A DNA stretch of 64,000 bases from Agrococcus sp. ProA11 (GTDB lineage: Bacteria; Actinomycetota; Actinomycetes; Actinomycetales; Microbacteriaceae). The notes under the pieces are model-generated. The model did no database searches and was not told the DNA's origin. It saw nothing but the letters and a program-made list of their open reading frames with translations. A program made the translations under genes and the position numbers. The first letter of the stretch is position 1. Each line of letters begins with the position of its first letter. Below are positions 45,454 to 54,357 of the stretch, piece after piece. The stretch is taken from contig NZ_CP156989.1 in the NCBI RefSeq assembly GCF_039880525.1, positions 434,001 to 498,000 on the forward strand, read 5' to 3'.

Positions 45454-45897
45454 ATGAGCGAGCGCATCGAGGTTCCCGACGGCGTCGAGCGCATCGAGAT
45501 CGACGCGTTCGTCGCGGCCTCGGCGGATGCTGTCTGGGAGCTCTGGACCACCACGGAAGGGCTGGAGCGCTGGTGGTGGCCGATGTTCGACGACACCCGC
45601 TACGAGCTCGACGTGCAGGAGGGCGGCTGGTACCGATTCCGCACCGCCACCGGTGGCTTCGGCGTGCAGGGTCGCTACCTGCAGCTCGACGACACCAAGC
45701 GCATCGTGCAGAGCTGGGACTGGCTCGGCGGCGGCGAGGAGCTGCAGGGCGAGGAGCAGCTCGTGATCATCGACTTCACGGAGCTCGGCGACGGCACGAT
45801 GGTGCGCGTCACCCAGACCGCGCCCCTGGACGAGCTGGACGATCTGCGCGATGGCTGGCAGGACACCCTCACGCGGCTCGAGGAGCTGCTCGACTGA
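45454..45897 (+). CDS. SRPBCC (AHSA1-like) domain protein
   Basis: The 147-residue protein has the AHSA1-type core: IEIDAFVAASADAVWELWTTTEGLERWWWPMFDDTRYELDVQEGGWYRF and the C-terminal GWQDTLTRLEELL helix. It binds an unknown hydrophobic ligand or acts as a co-chaperone. It is shorter than the SRPBCC protein at 15.9 kb and only distantly similar to it. It lies between the divergent MFS gene and araB and is not obviously part of either. Confidence 0.8.
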   Translation: MSERIEVPDGVERIEIDAFVAASADAVWELWTTTEGLERWWWPMFDDTRYELDVQEGGWYRFRTATGGFGVQGRYLQLDDTKRIVQSWDWLGGGEELQGEEQLVIIDFTELGDGTMVRVTQTAPLDELDDLRDGWQDTLTRLEELLD

Positions 45898-45935
45898 CCA
45901 CAGCCGCGGGCGCGATCGGTCGGAATCCGCGCACG

Positions 45936-45949
45936 GGTACGGTCGTACC
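45936..45949. promoter_or_regulatory. Palindromic operator candidate upstream of araB
   Basis: GGTACG-GT-CGTACC is a perfect 14-base palindrome located 66 bases before the araB ATG. Its GTAC...GTAC core resembles the GTACGTAC centre of AraR boxes in Bacillus, though no regulator is encoded nearby. Confidence 0.5.
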
Positions 45950-46015
45950 AGTGTCACCACTGCCGCTCGGCGGACACCGCACGCCGAGCGCATCACCACG
46001 ATGATGGAGTCTCCG

Positions 46016-47710
46016 ATGAGTGCAGCGTCTAGCGCGACCGCCGATGCCGACCACGCGCAGCACGTGGTCGGAATCGACTTCGGCACCCTGAGCGGGCGGG
46101 CCATCGTTGTCCGGGTCGGCGACGGCGCGGAGCTCGGCGCGGCCGTGCACGAGTACGCCAACGCGGTGATCGACGAGCGGCTGCCGGCCTCCGGCGAGCG
46201 CCTCCCGCCCGAATGGGCCCTGCAGGAGCCGAACGATTGGCTCGAGGTGCTGCGACGGGCGGTCCCCGCGGCCGTCGCCGCCGCCGGCATCGATCCCGCG
46301 ACGATCATCGGCGTCGGCACCGACTTCACCGCCTCGACCCCGATGCCCGTGACGCATGACGGCACCCCGCTGTGCCGCGTCGATGGCCTGGCGCAGCGGC
46401 CGCACGCGTACCCGAAGCTCTGGAAGCACCATGCCGCACAGACGCAGGCCGACCGCATCACCGCGCTCGCGGCCGAGCGCGACGAGCCATGGCTGCCGCG
46501 CTACGGCGGCGCCATCTCCAGCGAGTGGGAGTTCGCGAAGGCGCTGCAGATCCTGGAGGAGGATGCCGAGATCTACGGGCGCATCGATCGCTGGGTCGAG
46601 GCGGCCGACTGGATCGTCTGGCAGCTCGCGGGCCGCTACGTGCGCAACGCGTGCACGGCCGGGTACAAGGGCATCCTGCAGGACGGCGCATACCCGTCCA
46701 AGGACTATCTCGCCGCGCTCAACCCCGACTTCGCCGACTTCGCCGACAAGCTCGACGCGGAGATCGGCGCGCTCGGGGCCAGCGCGGGACGGCTGACCGC
46801 CGAGGCCGCAGCCCTCACGGGGCTGCCCGTCGGCATCGCGGTCGCGGTGGGCAACATCGATGCGCACGTCACGGCACCGGCGGCGAAGGCCACCGCCCCT
46901 GGCAGCATGCTCGCGATCATGGGCACCAGCACCTGCCACGTCATGTCGAGCGAGACGCTCGCCGAGGTGCCGGGCATGTGCGGCGTGGTCGACGGCGGCA
47001 TCGTCGACGGCCTGTGGGGCTACGAGGCGGGGCAGTCCGGTGTCGGCGACATCCTCGGCTGGTATGTCGACAACCAGGTGCCGCCCGCGATCCAGGAGGC
47101 CGCGAGCGCGGCCGGCCGCAGCGTGCACGAGCACCTCACCGAGCTCGCATGGCAGGAGCCCGTCGGCGCCCACGGCCTCGTCGCGCTCGACTGGCACAGC
47201 GGCAACCGGTCGGTGCTCGTCGACACCAGCCTGTCCGGGCTCGTGCTGGGCACGACCCTCGCCACCCGTCCCGAACAGATCTACCGGGCGCTCGTCGAAG
47301 CGACCGCGTTCGGCACCCGCGTCATCGTCGAGGCGTTCAACGCCTCCGGCGTCCCGGTCGAGCGCTTCGTCGCCGCCGGAGGCCTGCTGCGCAATCGCCG
47401 CCTGATGCAGACCTATGCCGACGTGCTGCGCATGCCGATCTCCGTCATCGCGAGCGCCCAGGGCCCGGCGCTCGGTGCGGCGATCCACGCGGCGGTCGCC
47501 GCCGGCGCCTACGCCGACACGATCACCGCTGGCGACGCGATGGGCGCCGCGGACGAGGACGCCTACGTGCCCGACGCGGCGGCAGCGGACGCCTACGATG
47601 CGCTCTTCGCCGAGTACCGCGCGCTGCACGACCACTTCGGCCGCGACGGCAACGACGTGATGCGCCGGCTGAAGGCCATCAGGCGCGACGCGCTGCAGGC
47701 GACCGCATGA
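46016..47710 (+). CDS. araB: Ribulokinase
   Basis: The 564-residue protein is full length for AraB. It has the FGGY-kinase N-terminal motif VVGIDFGTLSGRAIVV, GVGTDFTASTPMPV, AGYKGILQDG and the C-terminal ATP-site RFVAAGGLLRNRRLMQTYADVLRMPI with ALGAAIHAAVAAG. It phosphorylates L-ribulose (and D-ribulose) in the cytoplasm. GATGGAGTC precedes ATG 46016; earlier in-frame ATGs add only unrelated residues. Its stop overlaps araD. No araA is in the window. Confidence 0.93.
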   Translation: MSAASSATADADHAQHVVGIDFGTLSGRAIVVRVGDGAELGAAVHEYANAVIDERLPASGERLPPEWALQEPNDWLEVLRRAVPAAVAAAGIDPATIIGVGTDFTASTPMPVTHDGTPLCRVDGLAQRPHAYPKLWKHHAAQTQADRITALAAERDEPWLPRYGGAISSEWEFAKALQILEEDAEIYGRIDRWVEAADWIVWQLAGRYVRNACTAGYKGILQDGAYPSKDYLAALNPDFADFADKLDAEIGALGASAGRLTAEAAALTGLPVGIAVAVGNIDAHVTAPAAKATAPGSMLAIMGTSTCHVMSSETLAEVPGMCGVVDGGIVDGLWGYEAGQSGVGDILGWYVDNQVPPAIQEAASAAGRSVHEHLTELAWQEPVGAHGLVALDWHSGNRSVLVDTSLSGLVLGTTLATRPEQIYRALVEATAFGTRVIVEAFNASGVPVERFVAAGGLLRNRRLMQTYADVLRMPISVIASAQGPALGAAIHAAVAAGAYADTITAGDAMGAADEDAYVPDAAAADAYDALFAEYRALHDHFGRDGNDVMRRLKAIRRDALQATA

Positions 47711-48399
47711 GCAGCGAGGCCGCGATTCGGAGCACGCGCGAGCAGGTCGCCGCGCTGCACGCCGAGCTCGTGCGGGCGGGGCTCGTCGTCTGGACCGGCG
47801 GGAACGTCTCCGGCCGGGTGCCGGGCCAGGAGCTGTTCGTCATCAAGCCGAGCGGCGTCTCCTACGACGAGCTCACGCCGGAGTCCATGATCGTCTGCGA
47901 CCTCGACGGCCAGCCGATCCCGGGGAGCGAAGGCTCGGAGCGCTCACCCTCGAGCGACACCGCAGCGCACGCCTACGTCTATCGCCACATGCCGCATGTC
48001 GGCGGCGTCGTGCACACGCACTCCACCTACGCCACCGCGTGGGCGGCCCGCGCCGAGCCGATCCCGTGCGTGATCACGGCGATGGCAGATGAGTTCGGCG
48101 GCGAGATCCCGGTCGGCCCGTTCGCCATCATCGGCGACGACTCGATCGGCCGCGGCATCGTGGCGACCCTGACCGGGCACCGCTCACGCGCGGTGCTGAT
48201 GCAGAACCACGGCCCGTTCACGATCGGCAGTGACGCGAGGGATGCCGTCAAGGCGGCCGTGATGTGCGAGGACGTCGCGCGCACGGTCCACATCGCACGC
48301 CAGCTGGGCGATCCCGTCGCCCTCGCACCCGAAGCGATCGATCGGCTCTTCCAGCGCTATCAGCACGTCTACGGCCAGTCTCCGCAGCTCCCGGGATAG
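47707..48399 (+). CDS. araD: L-ribulose-5-phosphate 4-epimerase
   Basis: The 230-residue class II aldolase/epimerase has GNVSGRV, KPSGVSYDELTPESM, SSDTAAHAYVYRHMP, the zinc-binding HTHSTYATAWA and NHGPFTIGSD, and DEFGGEIPV. It converts L-ribulose-5-phosphate into D-xylulose-5-phosphate for the pentose phosphate pathway. ATG 47707 overlaps the araB stop (ATGA), so the two enzymes are made together. Confidence 0.93.
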   Translation: MSSEAAIRSTREQVAALHAELVRAGLVVWTGGNVSGRVPGQELFVIKPSGVSYDELTPESMIVCDLDGQPIPGSEGSERSPSSDTAAHAYVYRHMPHVGGVVHTHSTYATAWAARAEPIPCVITAMADEFGGEIPVGPFAIIGDDSIGRGIVATLTGHRSRAVLMQNHGPFTIGSDARDAVKAAVMCEDVARTVHIARQLGDPVALAPEAIDRLFQRYQHVYGQSPQLPG

Positions 48400-48496
48400 T
48401 CGGCGTCCGGTCAGGCAGCGGATCACGACGACACGGTCGTTCGTCGGCCTAACGAGACGTAGGCTGGTACTCGCTATCTGACAGGAAGAGGGAAGC

Positions 48497-49714
48497 ATGC
48501 TGCTCGCGATCGTGAACGCTCGGGTCGTGCCCGTCGAAGGAGACGAGTTCCAGGGCACGATCCTGGTCGAGGATGGGCGCATCGGTGCGCTCGGGACCGA
48601 CATCGTCGTGCCTGACGGCGCGACCGTGCTGGACGTCGCGGGAGCGCAGGTGACGCCCGGGCTCGTCGACGCCCACGTGCACCTCGGTGTGCATCCCGAG
48701 GGCGACGGCAGCGCCGCCAGCGACACCAACGAGATGACCAACCCCAACACTGCGGGGGTGCGCACCGTCGATGCGATCGACCCCTTCGACGAGGGCTTCG
48801 ATCTCGCACTCGCGGGCGGGGTGACGACCGTCAACGTCAACCCCGGCTCCGGCAACCCCATCGGCGGGCAGGCGACCACGCTGCACACCCACGGACGCAT
48901 CGTCGATCACATGGTGCTGCGAGAGCCTGCGGGGGTGAAGAGCGCGCTGGGTGAGAACCCGAAGCGGGTGTACGGCGAGAAGAAGGTCACTCCCTCGACC
49001 CGACTCGGCACGGCGAAGATCATCCGCGACGCCTTCGTAGCGGCTCAGAACTACCAGCGCCGGCACGCCGATCCCGAGAACGACGAGCGCCATGATGTCG
49101 ACCTCACGATGGAGGCGCTCAGCAAGGTGCTGCGCCGTGAGATGCCGTGGCGCCAGCACGCGCACCGCGCCGACGACATCGTCACCGCGCTGCGGCTGCA
49201 GGCCGAGTTCGGCTACGACCTCGTGATCGACCACGGCACCGAGGCGCACGTGGTCGCCGATCTGCTGGCCGAGCGCGGCGTCCCGGTGCTCATCGGCCCG
49301 CTGTTCACCACCAAGTCGAAGATGGAGCTTCGCGGTCGCTCGATCGCGAACCCGGGCAAGCTCGCCGCAGCCGGCGTCGAGATCTCGATCATCACCGACC
49401 ACCCCGTGATCCCCATCTCCTTCCTCGTGCACCAGGCGTCGCTGGCCGTGCGCGAGGGCCTCGACCGCCAGACGGCGCTGCGGTCCATCACCATCAACCC
49501 CGCGAAGGTGCTCGGCGTCGCCGCAGAGGTCGGCTCGCTCGCGGTCGGCAAGCGCGCTGACATCGTGGTGTGGAGCGGCGACTGGATGGATCCGATGGCT
49601 CGTCCGCGCACCGTGCTGATCGATGGCCGTGTGGTCTTCGAGCACGACGCCAGCACCGGCGAGGAGCGCATCGCTTCCCGACACGAGGTGCCGCTCCGGC
49701 TGATGCAGGAGTGA
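48497..49714 (+). CDS. Amidohydrolase (imidazolonepropionase-like)
   Basis: The 405-residue protein has the small N-terminal beta domain (IVNARVVPVEGDEFQGTILVEDGRIGALG) and the metal centre DAHVHLG, further His in HAHRADD and VIDHGTEAH, and the Asp in ITDHPVIP. The C-terminal GVAAEVGSLAVGKRADIVVWSGD closes the fold. It hydrolyses an unknown amide, cyclic or dipeptide bond in the cytoplasm. ATG 48497 follows GAAGAGGGAAG. A Bcr/CflA transporter gene overlaps its stop, suggesting a linked substrate or product. Confidence 0.88.
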   Translation: MLLAIVNARVVPVEGDEFQGTILVEDGRIGALGTDIVVPDGATVLDVAGAQVTPGLVDAHVHLGVHPEGDGSAASDTNEMTNPNTAGVRTVDAIDPFDEGFDLALAGGVTTVNVNPGSGNPIGGQATTLHTHGRIVDHMVLREPAGVKSALGENPKRVYGEKKVTPSTRLGTAKIIRDAFVAAQNYQRRHADPENDERHDVDLTMEALSKVLRREMPWRQHAHRADDIVTALRLQAEFGYDLVIDHGTEAHVVADLLAERGVPVLIGPLFTTKSKMELRGRSIANPGKLAAAGVEISIITDHPVIPISFLVHQASLAVREGLDRQTALRSITINPAKVLGVAAEVGSLAVGKRADIVVWSGDWMDPMARPRTVLIDGRVVFEHDASTGEERIASRHEVPLRLMQE

Positions 49715-50931
49715 CGGTCGAGACCGGCGTCGCGTTCAGCAGGCGCCACCGCGTCATCACGCTCATCGTGCTCGGGCTGCTCGCCGGGCTCGGGCCGTTC
49801 ACGATCGACCTCTACCTGCCGGCGTTCCCGGCAGTGAAGGACGACTTCTCGACCACGGATGCGGCCGTGCAGCTGACGCTCTCGGCTACCACGCTCGGGT
49901 TCGCGTTCGGGCAGCTGGTGGTCGGACCGCTGTCCGACCGCATCGGGCGGCGCAAGCCGCTGCTGATCGCGACCAGTGTGCACGTGCTCGCGAGCGTCGC
50001 GGTCGCGATGGCGCCCGACCTCCTCACGCTCTCGCTCATGCGCATCGTGCAGGGCTTCGGCGCCGCCGCCGGCACGGTCGTGGCGATGGCGATGGTGCGC
50101 GACCTGTTCGGCGGCAAGCAGCTCACGACGGCGCTCTCGCGGCTCGCGCTGGTGATCGGCATCGCTCCGATCGCGGCTCCGGTGGTCGGCTCCTGGCTGG
50201 TCGGCATCATGCACTGGCGCGGACTGTTCTGGGTGCTCGCGGCGTACGCCGCGCTCGTGATCGTGCTGCAGCTGCTCTTCCTGCGCGAGACATTGCCTGC
50301 CTGGCTGCGGCACGCGCCCGGGCACTCCACGCTCCGGCAGCGCTACCGGGCGGTGCTCACCGATCGCGTCTTCATCGGCGTCGCCGTCATCGGCGCGAGC
50401 ATCTTCGGCGGCATGTTCGCCTACATCTCGACGTCGTCGCTGCTGCTGCAGGAGGTCTACGGCTTCTCTCCGGCCGAGTTCGGGACCGTCTTCGCGCTGT
50501 GCTCGATCGGTGTGCTCATCGGCACCCAGGTCGCGGGCCGAGCAGCGAACCGCTTCGGGCCGCAGTGGGTGCTCGCTGTCTCCACGGCGCTGCTGGTCGT
50601 GGCTGCGGCGCTGGTGGTGACGCTGGACGTCGCGGGGCTCGGCATCGTCGGGCTGGTGCCGCCGCTCGTGCTCTTCACCTTCGCGTTCGGACTCTCGATG
50701 CCGTGCGTGCAGACGCTCGCCCTCGCGGGCCACCAGAACGAGGCGGGCACCGCGGCGTCGCTGCTCGGCGCACTCAACATGTCGATCGCGGGCGCCGTCA
50801 GCCCGATCGTGGGTCTCTTCGAGATCGAGGACGCCATCCCCATGGGCGTCATCATGCTCCTCTGCGGTGTGCTCGCCACATGCTCGCTCTGGTTCATCGT
50901 GCGGCCGCGCAGCGTGCCCGCCATCGCCTGA
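49711..50931 (+). CDS. Bcr/CflA-type multidrug MFS transporter
   Basis: The 406-residue protein has twelve spans and the Bcr/CflA signatures GPFTIDLYLPAFPAVKDDF in TM1, LVVGPLSDRIGRRKPLL between TM2 and TM3, MRIVQGFGAAAGTVVAMAMVRD in TM4 and MHWRGLFWVLA. These proton-driven exporters pump drugs, sulfonamides or metabolites such as cysteine. GTG 49711 overlaps the amidohydrolase stop (GTGA), so the two genes are coupled. Confidence 0.9.
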   Translation: MTVETGVAFSRRHRVITLIVLGLLAGLGPFTIDLYLPAFPAVKDDFSTTDAAVQLTLSATTLGFAFGQLVVGPLSDRIGRRKPLLIATSVHVLASVAVAMAPDLLTLSLMRIVQGFGAAAGTVVAMAMVRDLFGGKQLTTALSRLALVIGIAPIAAPVVGSWLVGIMHWRGLFWVLAAYAALVIVLQLLFLRETLPAWLRHAPGHSTLRQRYRAVLTDRVFIGVAVIGASIFGGMFAYISTSSLLLQEVYGFSPAEFGTVFALCSIGVLIGTQVAGRAANRFGPQWVLAVSTALLVVAAALVVTLDVAGLGIVGLVPPLVLFTFAFGLSMPCVQTLALAGHQNEAGTAASLLGALNMSIAGAVSPIVGLFEIEDAIPMGVIMLLCGVLATCSLWFIVRPRSVPAIA

Positions 50932-50950
50932 GCGGGGTGCCGCGCGGCCA

Positions 50951-50956
50951 TAGGAT
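50951..50956 (+). promoter_or_regulatory. -10 element of the leaderless HerA-like ATPase gene
   Basis: TAGGAT, then GTCGTC, then ATG at 50963. Confidence 0.65.
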
Positions 50957-50962
50957 GTCGTC

Positions 50963-52711
50963 ATGACTGACGAGCTCGCGAGGGTCCAAGCAGAGATCGA
51001 GGCAGCCAGGCAGGCGCAGCGCGAGGCCGAGGCTCGGCTCGCGGAGCTGCAGCAGAGCGAGGAACGTGCGCGCGACGACACGTCTGCCACGCAGTCCCAG
51101 ACCGCGGCGCCCGCAGCGGCGCCGTCGGATGCGCAGCGCGAGGACGGCGGGCCGCTCGACGCGGAGGCCGTCGCCGAGATCCGCTCGGGCTACGCGTTCG
51201 CCGGTGCGGCGCTGGAGATGGGCGCGCTCGTCAATGGCGAAGCCGACGCCGAGACCCAGGTCCGCATCCCGCTGCAGATGGTCAACCGCCACGGGCTGAT
51301 CGCCGGTGCCACCGGCACCGGCAAGACCAAGACGCTGCAGGTGCTCACGGAGCAGCTCTCGGCTGCCGGCGTTCCGGTCTTCGCCGCCGACATCAAGGGT
51401 GACCTCTCCGGCATCGCCACACCCGGCACATCGAGCGACAAGCTGCTGGCCCGCACAGCCGGCATCGGCCAGACGTGGGTGCCGAAGGCCGCCCCCGTGG
51501 AGTACTTCGCGCTCGGCGGCGTCGGCCACGGCGTGCCCGTTCGCGCGACCGTGCTCGACTTCGGGCCGACTCTGCTGTCGAAGGTGCTGGGTTTGAACGA
51601 CACGCAGGAGTCCAGCCTCGGGCTCATCTTCGGCTACGCCGATCAGGCGAAGCTGCCGCTCATCGACCTGAAGGATCTGCGCGAGCTGCTGCTGTTCCTC
51701 ACCGGCGATGAGGGCAAGGAGGAGCTGCGGCAGCTGGGCGGCATCTCGTCGCAGACCGCCGGGGTGATCCTGCGAGAGCTCACCGCCTTCAGCGCGCAGG
51801 GTGCGGATGTCTTCTTCGGCGAGCCAGAGATCGACACGCGCGAGTTCCTGCGCGTGACCCCCGAGGGACGCGGCGTCGTGAGCCTGCTGGAGGTGCCCGG
51901 CGTTGCCGACCAGCCGGCGCTCTTCTCGACCTTCCTCATGTGGCTGCTGGCCGACCTCTTCGAGGATCTGCCGGAGGTCGGGGACATCGACCGACCGAAG
52001 CTCGTCTTCTTCTTCGACGAGGCGCATCTGCTGTTCAAGGACGCCTCCAAGGATTTCCTCGCGGCCATCGTGCAGACGGTGCGCCTCATCCGTTCGAAGG
52101 GCGTCGGCATCTTCTTCGTCACCCAGACTCCCAAGGATGTGCCGAGCGACGTGCTCGCCCAGCTCGGATCCCGGGTGCAGCACCAGCTGCGAGCCCATAC
52201 GCCGGACGCGGAGAAGGCGCTGCGCGCGACCGTGCGCACCTACCCGAAGAGCGCGTACGACCTCGAGGAGGTGCTCACGAGCCTCGGCATAGGCGAGGCG
52301 ATCGTGACCGTGATGAATGAGAAGGGCGCGCCGACGCCCGTGGCGTGGACGCGGCTGCGCGCTCCCGAGGGCTCGATGGATCCGACGCCCGAGGCCGACA
52401 TCGAGCGCGCCGTGCAGTCCTCCGCGCTGCTGTCGAAGTACGGCGAGGCCGTCGACCGGCAGTCGGCCTACGAGATCCTGCAGGCGAAGCTGCAGGCGGC
52501 GCAGAAGGCGGAGCAGGATGCGGCGGCGCGCGATGCCGCGGACGAGGAGGCCAAACGCCTGGAGGCGGAGGCCAAGCGCAACCGCCCGAAGCCCTCCTCC
52601 ACGTCGTCGTCGAGCGGCGGCAACGTGATCACCGACTTCCTCGGCTCGCGCTCTGGTCAGGCGATGATCCGCGACGTCGTGCGCGGCATCTTCGGCAACC
52701 GACGCCGGTGA
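50963..52711 (+). CDS. HerA-like ATPase (DUF853, YjgR family)
   Basis: The 582-residue protein has an N-terminal coiled-coil-like region (about 5-40), the ATPase core with Walker A GATGTGKT (115-122), Walker B KLVFFFDEAHLLF and the sensor-like FFVTQTPKDVPSDVLAQLGSRVQHQLRA, then a charged Ala/Glu-rich C-terminal tail. DUF853 proteins are FtsK/HerA-superfamily hexameric ATPases of unknown role (E. coli YjgR). No NurA or other HerA partner is adjacent. The stop overlaps the GTG of a histidine-kinase gene, an unexpected pairing. Confidence 0.9.
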   Translation: MTDELARVQAEIEAARQAQREAEARLAELQQSEERARDDTSATQSQTAAPAAAPSDAQREDGGPLDAEAVAEIRSGYAFAGAALEMGALVNGEADAETQVRIPLQMVNRHGLIAGATGTGKTKTLQVLTEQLSAAGVPVFAADIKGDLSGIATPGTSSDKLLARTAGIGQTWVPKAAPVEYFALGGVGHGVPVRATVLDFGPTLLSKVLGLNDTQESSLGLIFGYADQAKLPLIDLKDLRELLLFLTGDEGKEELRQLGGISSQTAGVILRELTAFSAQGADVFFGEPEIDTREFLRVTPEGRGVVSLLEVPGVADQPALFSTFLMWLLADLFEDLPEVGDIDRPKLVFFFDEAHLLFKDASKDFLAAIVQTVRLIRSKGVGIFFVTQTPKDVPSDVLAQLGSRVQHQLRAHTPDAEKALRATVRTYPKSAYDLEEVLTSLGIGEAIVTVMNEKGAPTPVAWTRLRAPEGSMDPTPEADIERAVQSSALLSKYGEAVDRQSAYEILQAKLQAAQKAEQDAAARDAADEEAKRLEAEAKRNRPKPSSTSSSSGGNVITDFLGSRSGQAMIRDVVRGIFGNRRR

Positions 52712-54357
52712 GCGCCACCGCCTACACGTCCCGGGACGTCCGCCCGCGCGTCATCGGCGCACTGCGCCTGAAGCGCGTGCAGCTGATCGTCGCGAGCATC
52801 CTCGCGATCGTGCTCATCGCGTTCTTCATCGTCAACCCCGGCAACTGGGCGCTCCCGTGGGTGTGGACCGCTGCGCTGCTCATGGCCATCGCGACCGTGC
52901 TGTCGCTGTTCGCCAAGCAGATCTCCGGCGCGACCATGGCGCTGGTCGTGCCCATGCTCGACCTGCTGGCGTTCGGCACGCTGTTCGCGGAGCCCGAGGT
53001 GCCGCGAAACGTCGCGATCATGATGGTGATGCCGGCGTTCTGGCTCGGCGTCACCGCCGGCAAGCGCGGCATCGCGATCGTCGCGGTCGCCAGCGCGCTG
53101 CTGGCGTCGGTGATGATCCTGCGGGCCTTCAATGCCACCGGGGTGTCGCTCACCGCCAACGTCGTGGGGGCGGTGCTCGTGCCGATCGCCCTCATCGCGA
53201 CGGCCTGGTTCGCATACAACTATTCCCGGACGATCGAGCGGCAGCAGCTGGCGATCATGCAGCGCGAGCGCGAGAAGACGGCGCTTGCGAAGGAGCGCGC
53301 CGCCGACGCCGGCCTGCTCGACGCGATCTTCGAGACGGCCCGGGTGGGCCTGCTGCTGCTGGACGCGGACGGCAACGTCAAGCGCCTCAACTCGACCCTC
53401 GCGCAGCACCCGCTGCTGGCCGGCAGCTCGATGTCCGACCTGCTGCGCCACGCGCGCATCCTCGAGCTCGAATCCCGCAAGGAGATCCCGCGGTACGCAT
53501 CGCCGTTCGTCCGAGCAGCCAGAGGCGAGGCCTTCGACAACGTCGCGTTCTGGGTCGCGCGCTCGGATCGCGGCGACGAGATGTCGGCCGTGACGGTATC
53601 GTCGCGCCCGATCACGATCGACGGGGAGTTCCGCGGCTCCATCGCCTCGATCGACGACGTCACGACCTACATGCGCATGCTGGAGGACCGCGACGACTTC
53701 GTCGCTCTCGTCTCCCACGAGCTGCGCACACCGCTGACCTCGATCGCCGGGTTCCTCGAACTGGTGCTCGACGAAGAGCTGCCGGAGTCGCTGCGGTCGT
53801 GGTTGATGATCGTGCAGCGCAACGGCGATCGCCTCCGCGCGCTGGTCGAGGATCTGCTGATCGTCGGGGAGATGAGCCGGGGCGAGGTGCGGCTGGAGCG
53901 CTCGCGCGTCGACCTGCGCGTGCTCGCTGCGGAGGCGGTGCACACGCTCAACCACCGCGCCCGCCGGCACGGGCTGCGGCTGCACCTCGAGGACGGCCCG
54001 CCGGCGGTGGTCGAGGCGGATCCGCGGCGCATCACGCAGGTGATCGAGAACCTGATCTCGAACGCCATCAAATACACGCCTGAGGGCGGCTCGGTCGACG
54101 TGCGGATCGACGGCGAAGGCGAGCAGTGGCGCGTGCGTGTCATCGACGACGGCCAGGGTGTGCCGCAGGCGGAGGCGCTGCGGGTGTTCGAGCGCTTCTA
54201 CCGCTCGACGAGCGCGCGCTCCTCGGGGGTGCCGGGAGCCGGACTGGGGCTGTGGATCTGTCGCATGATCATGGACGCGCACGACGGCTCGATCGCGTTC
54301 GAGAGCGAGCTGGGAGCCGGTTCAACCGCTTCGTTCCGCCTGCCCGCCAGCGCCTGA
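52708..54357 (+). CDS. Membrane histidine kinase with PAS domain
   Basis: The 549-residue protein has about six spans in residues 20-170 (no large outer domain), a coiled linker, a PAS-like domain (about 200-320, ARVGLLLLDADGNVKRLN), the phospho-acceptor H337 in LVSHELRTPLTSIAGFL, and the ATPase motifs NLISNAIKYTPEGG, DDGQGVP and GAGLGLWI. The six-span input region suggests sensing within the membrane. It has no adjacent regulator on its own strand. The nearest, a CheY-like protein, is encoded on the opposite strand beyond two further genes. Its 3' end overlaps the glycosyltransferase gene by 36 bases. GTG 52708 is coupled to the HerA-like gene. Confidence 0.9.
   Translation: MSATAYTSRDVRPRVIGALRLKRVQLIVASILAIVLIAFFIVNPGNWALPWVWTAALLMAIATVLSLFAKQISGATMALVVPMLDLLAFGTLFAEPEVPRNVAIMMVMPAFWLGVTAGKRGIAIVAVASALLASVMILRAFNATGVSLTANVVGAVLVPIALIATAWFAYNYSRTIERQQLAIMQREREKTALAKERAADAGLLDAIFETARVGLLLLDADGNVKRLNSTLAQHPLLAGSSMSDLLRHARILELESRKEIPRYASPFVRAARGEAFDNVAFWVARSDRGDEMSAVTVSSRPITIDGEFRGSIASIDDVTTYMRMLEDRDDFVALVSHELRTPLTSIAGFLELVLDEELPESLRSWLMIVQRNGDRLRALVEDLLIVGEMSRGEVRLERSRVDLRVLAAEAVHTLNHRARRHGLRLHLEDGPPAVVEADPRRITQVIENLISNAIKYTPEGGSVDVRIDGEGEQWRVRVIDDGQGVPQAEALRVFERFYRSTSARSSGVPGAGLGLWICRMIMDAHDGSIAFESELGAGSTASFRLPASA

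Noticed and set aside
45454-45897. Treating the SRPBCC gene as part of the arabinose operon
   Set aside because: It has its own leaderless promoter, and the operator and araB start lie beyond its stop.
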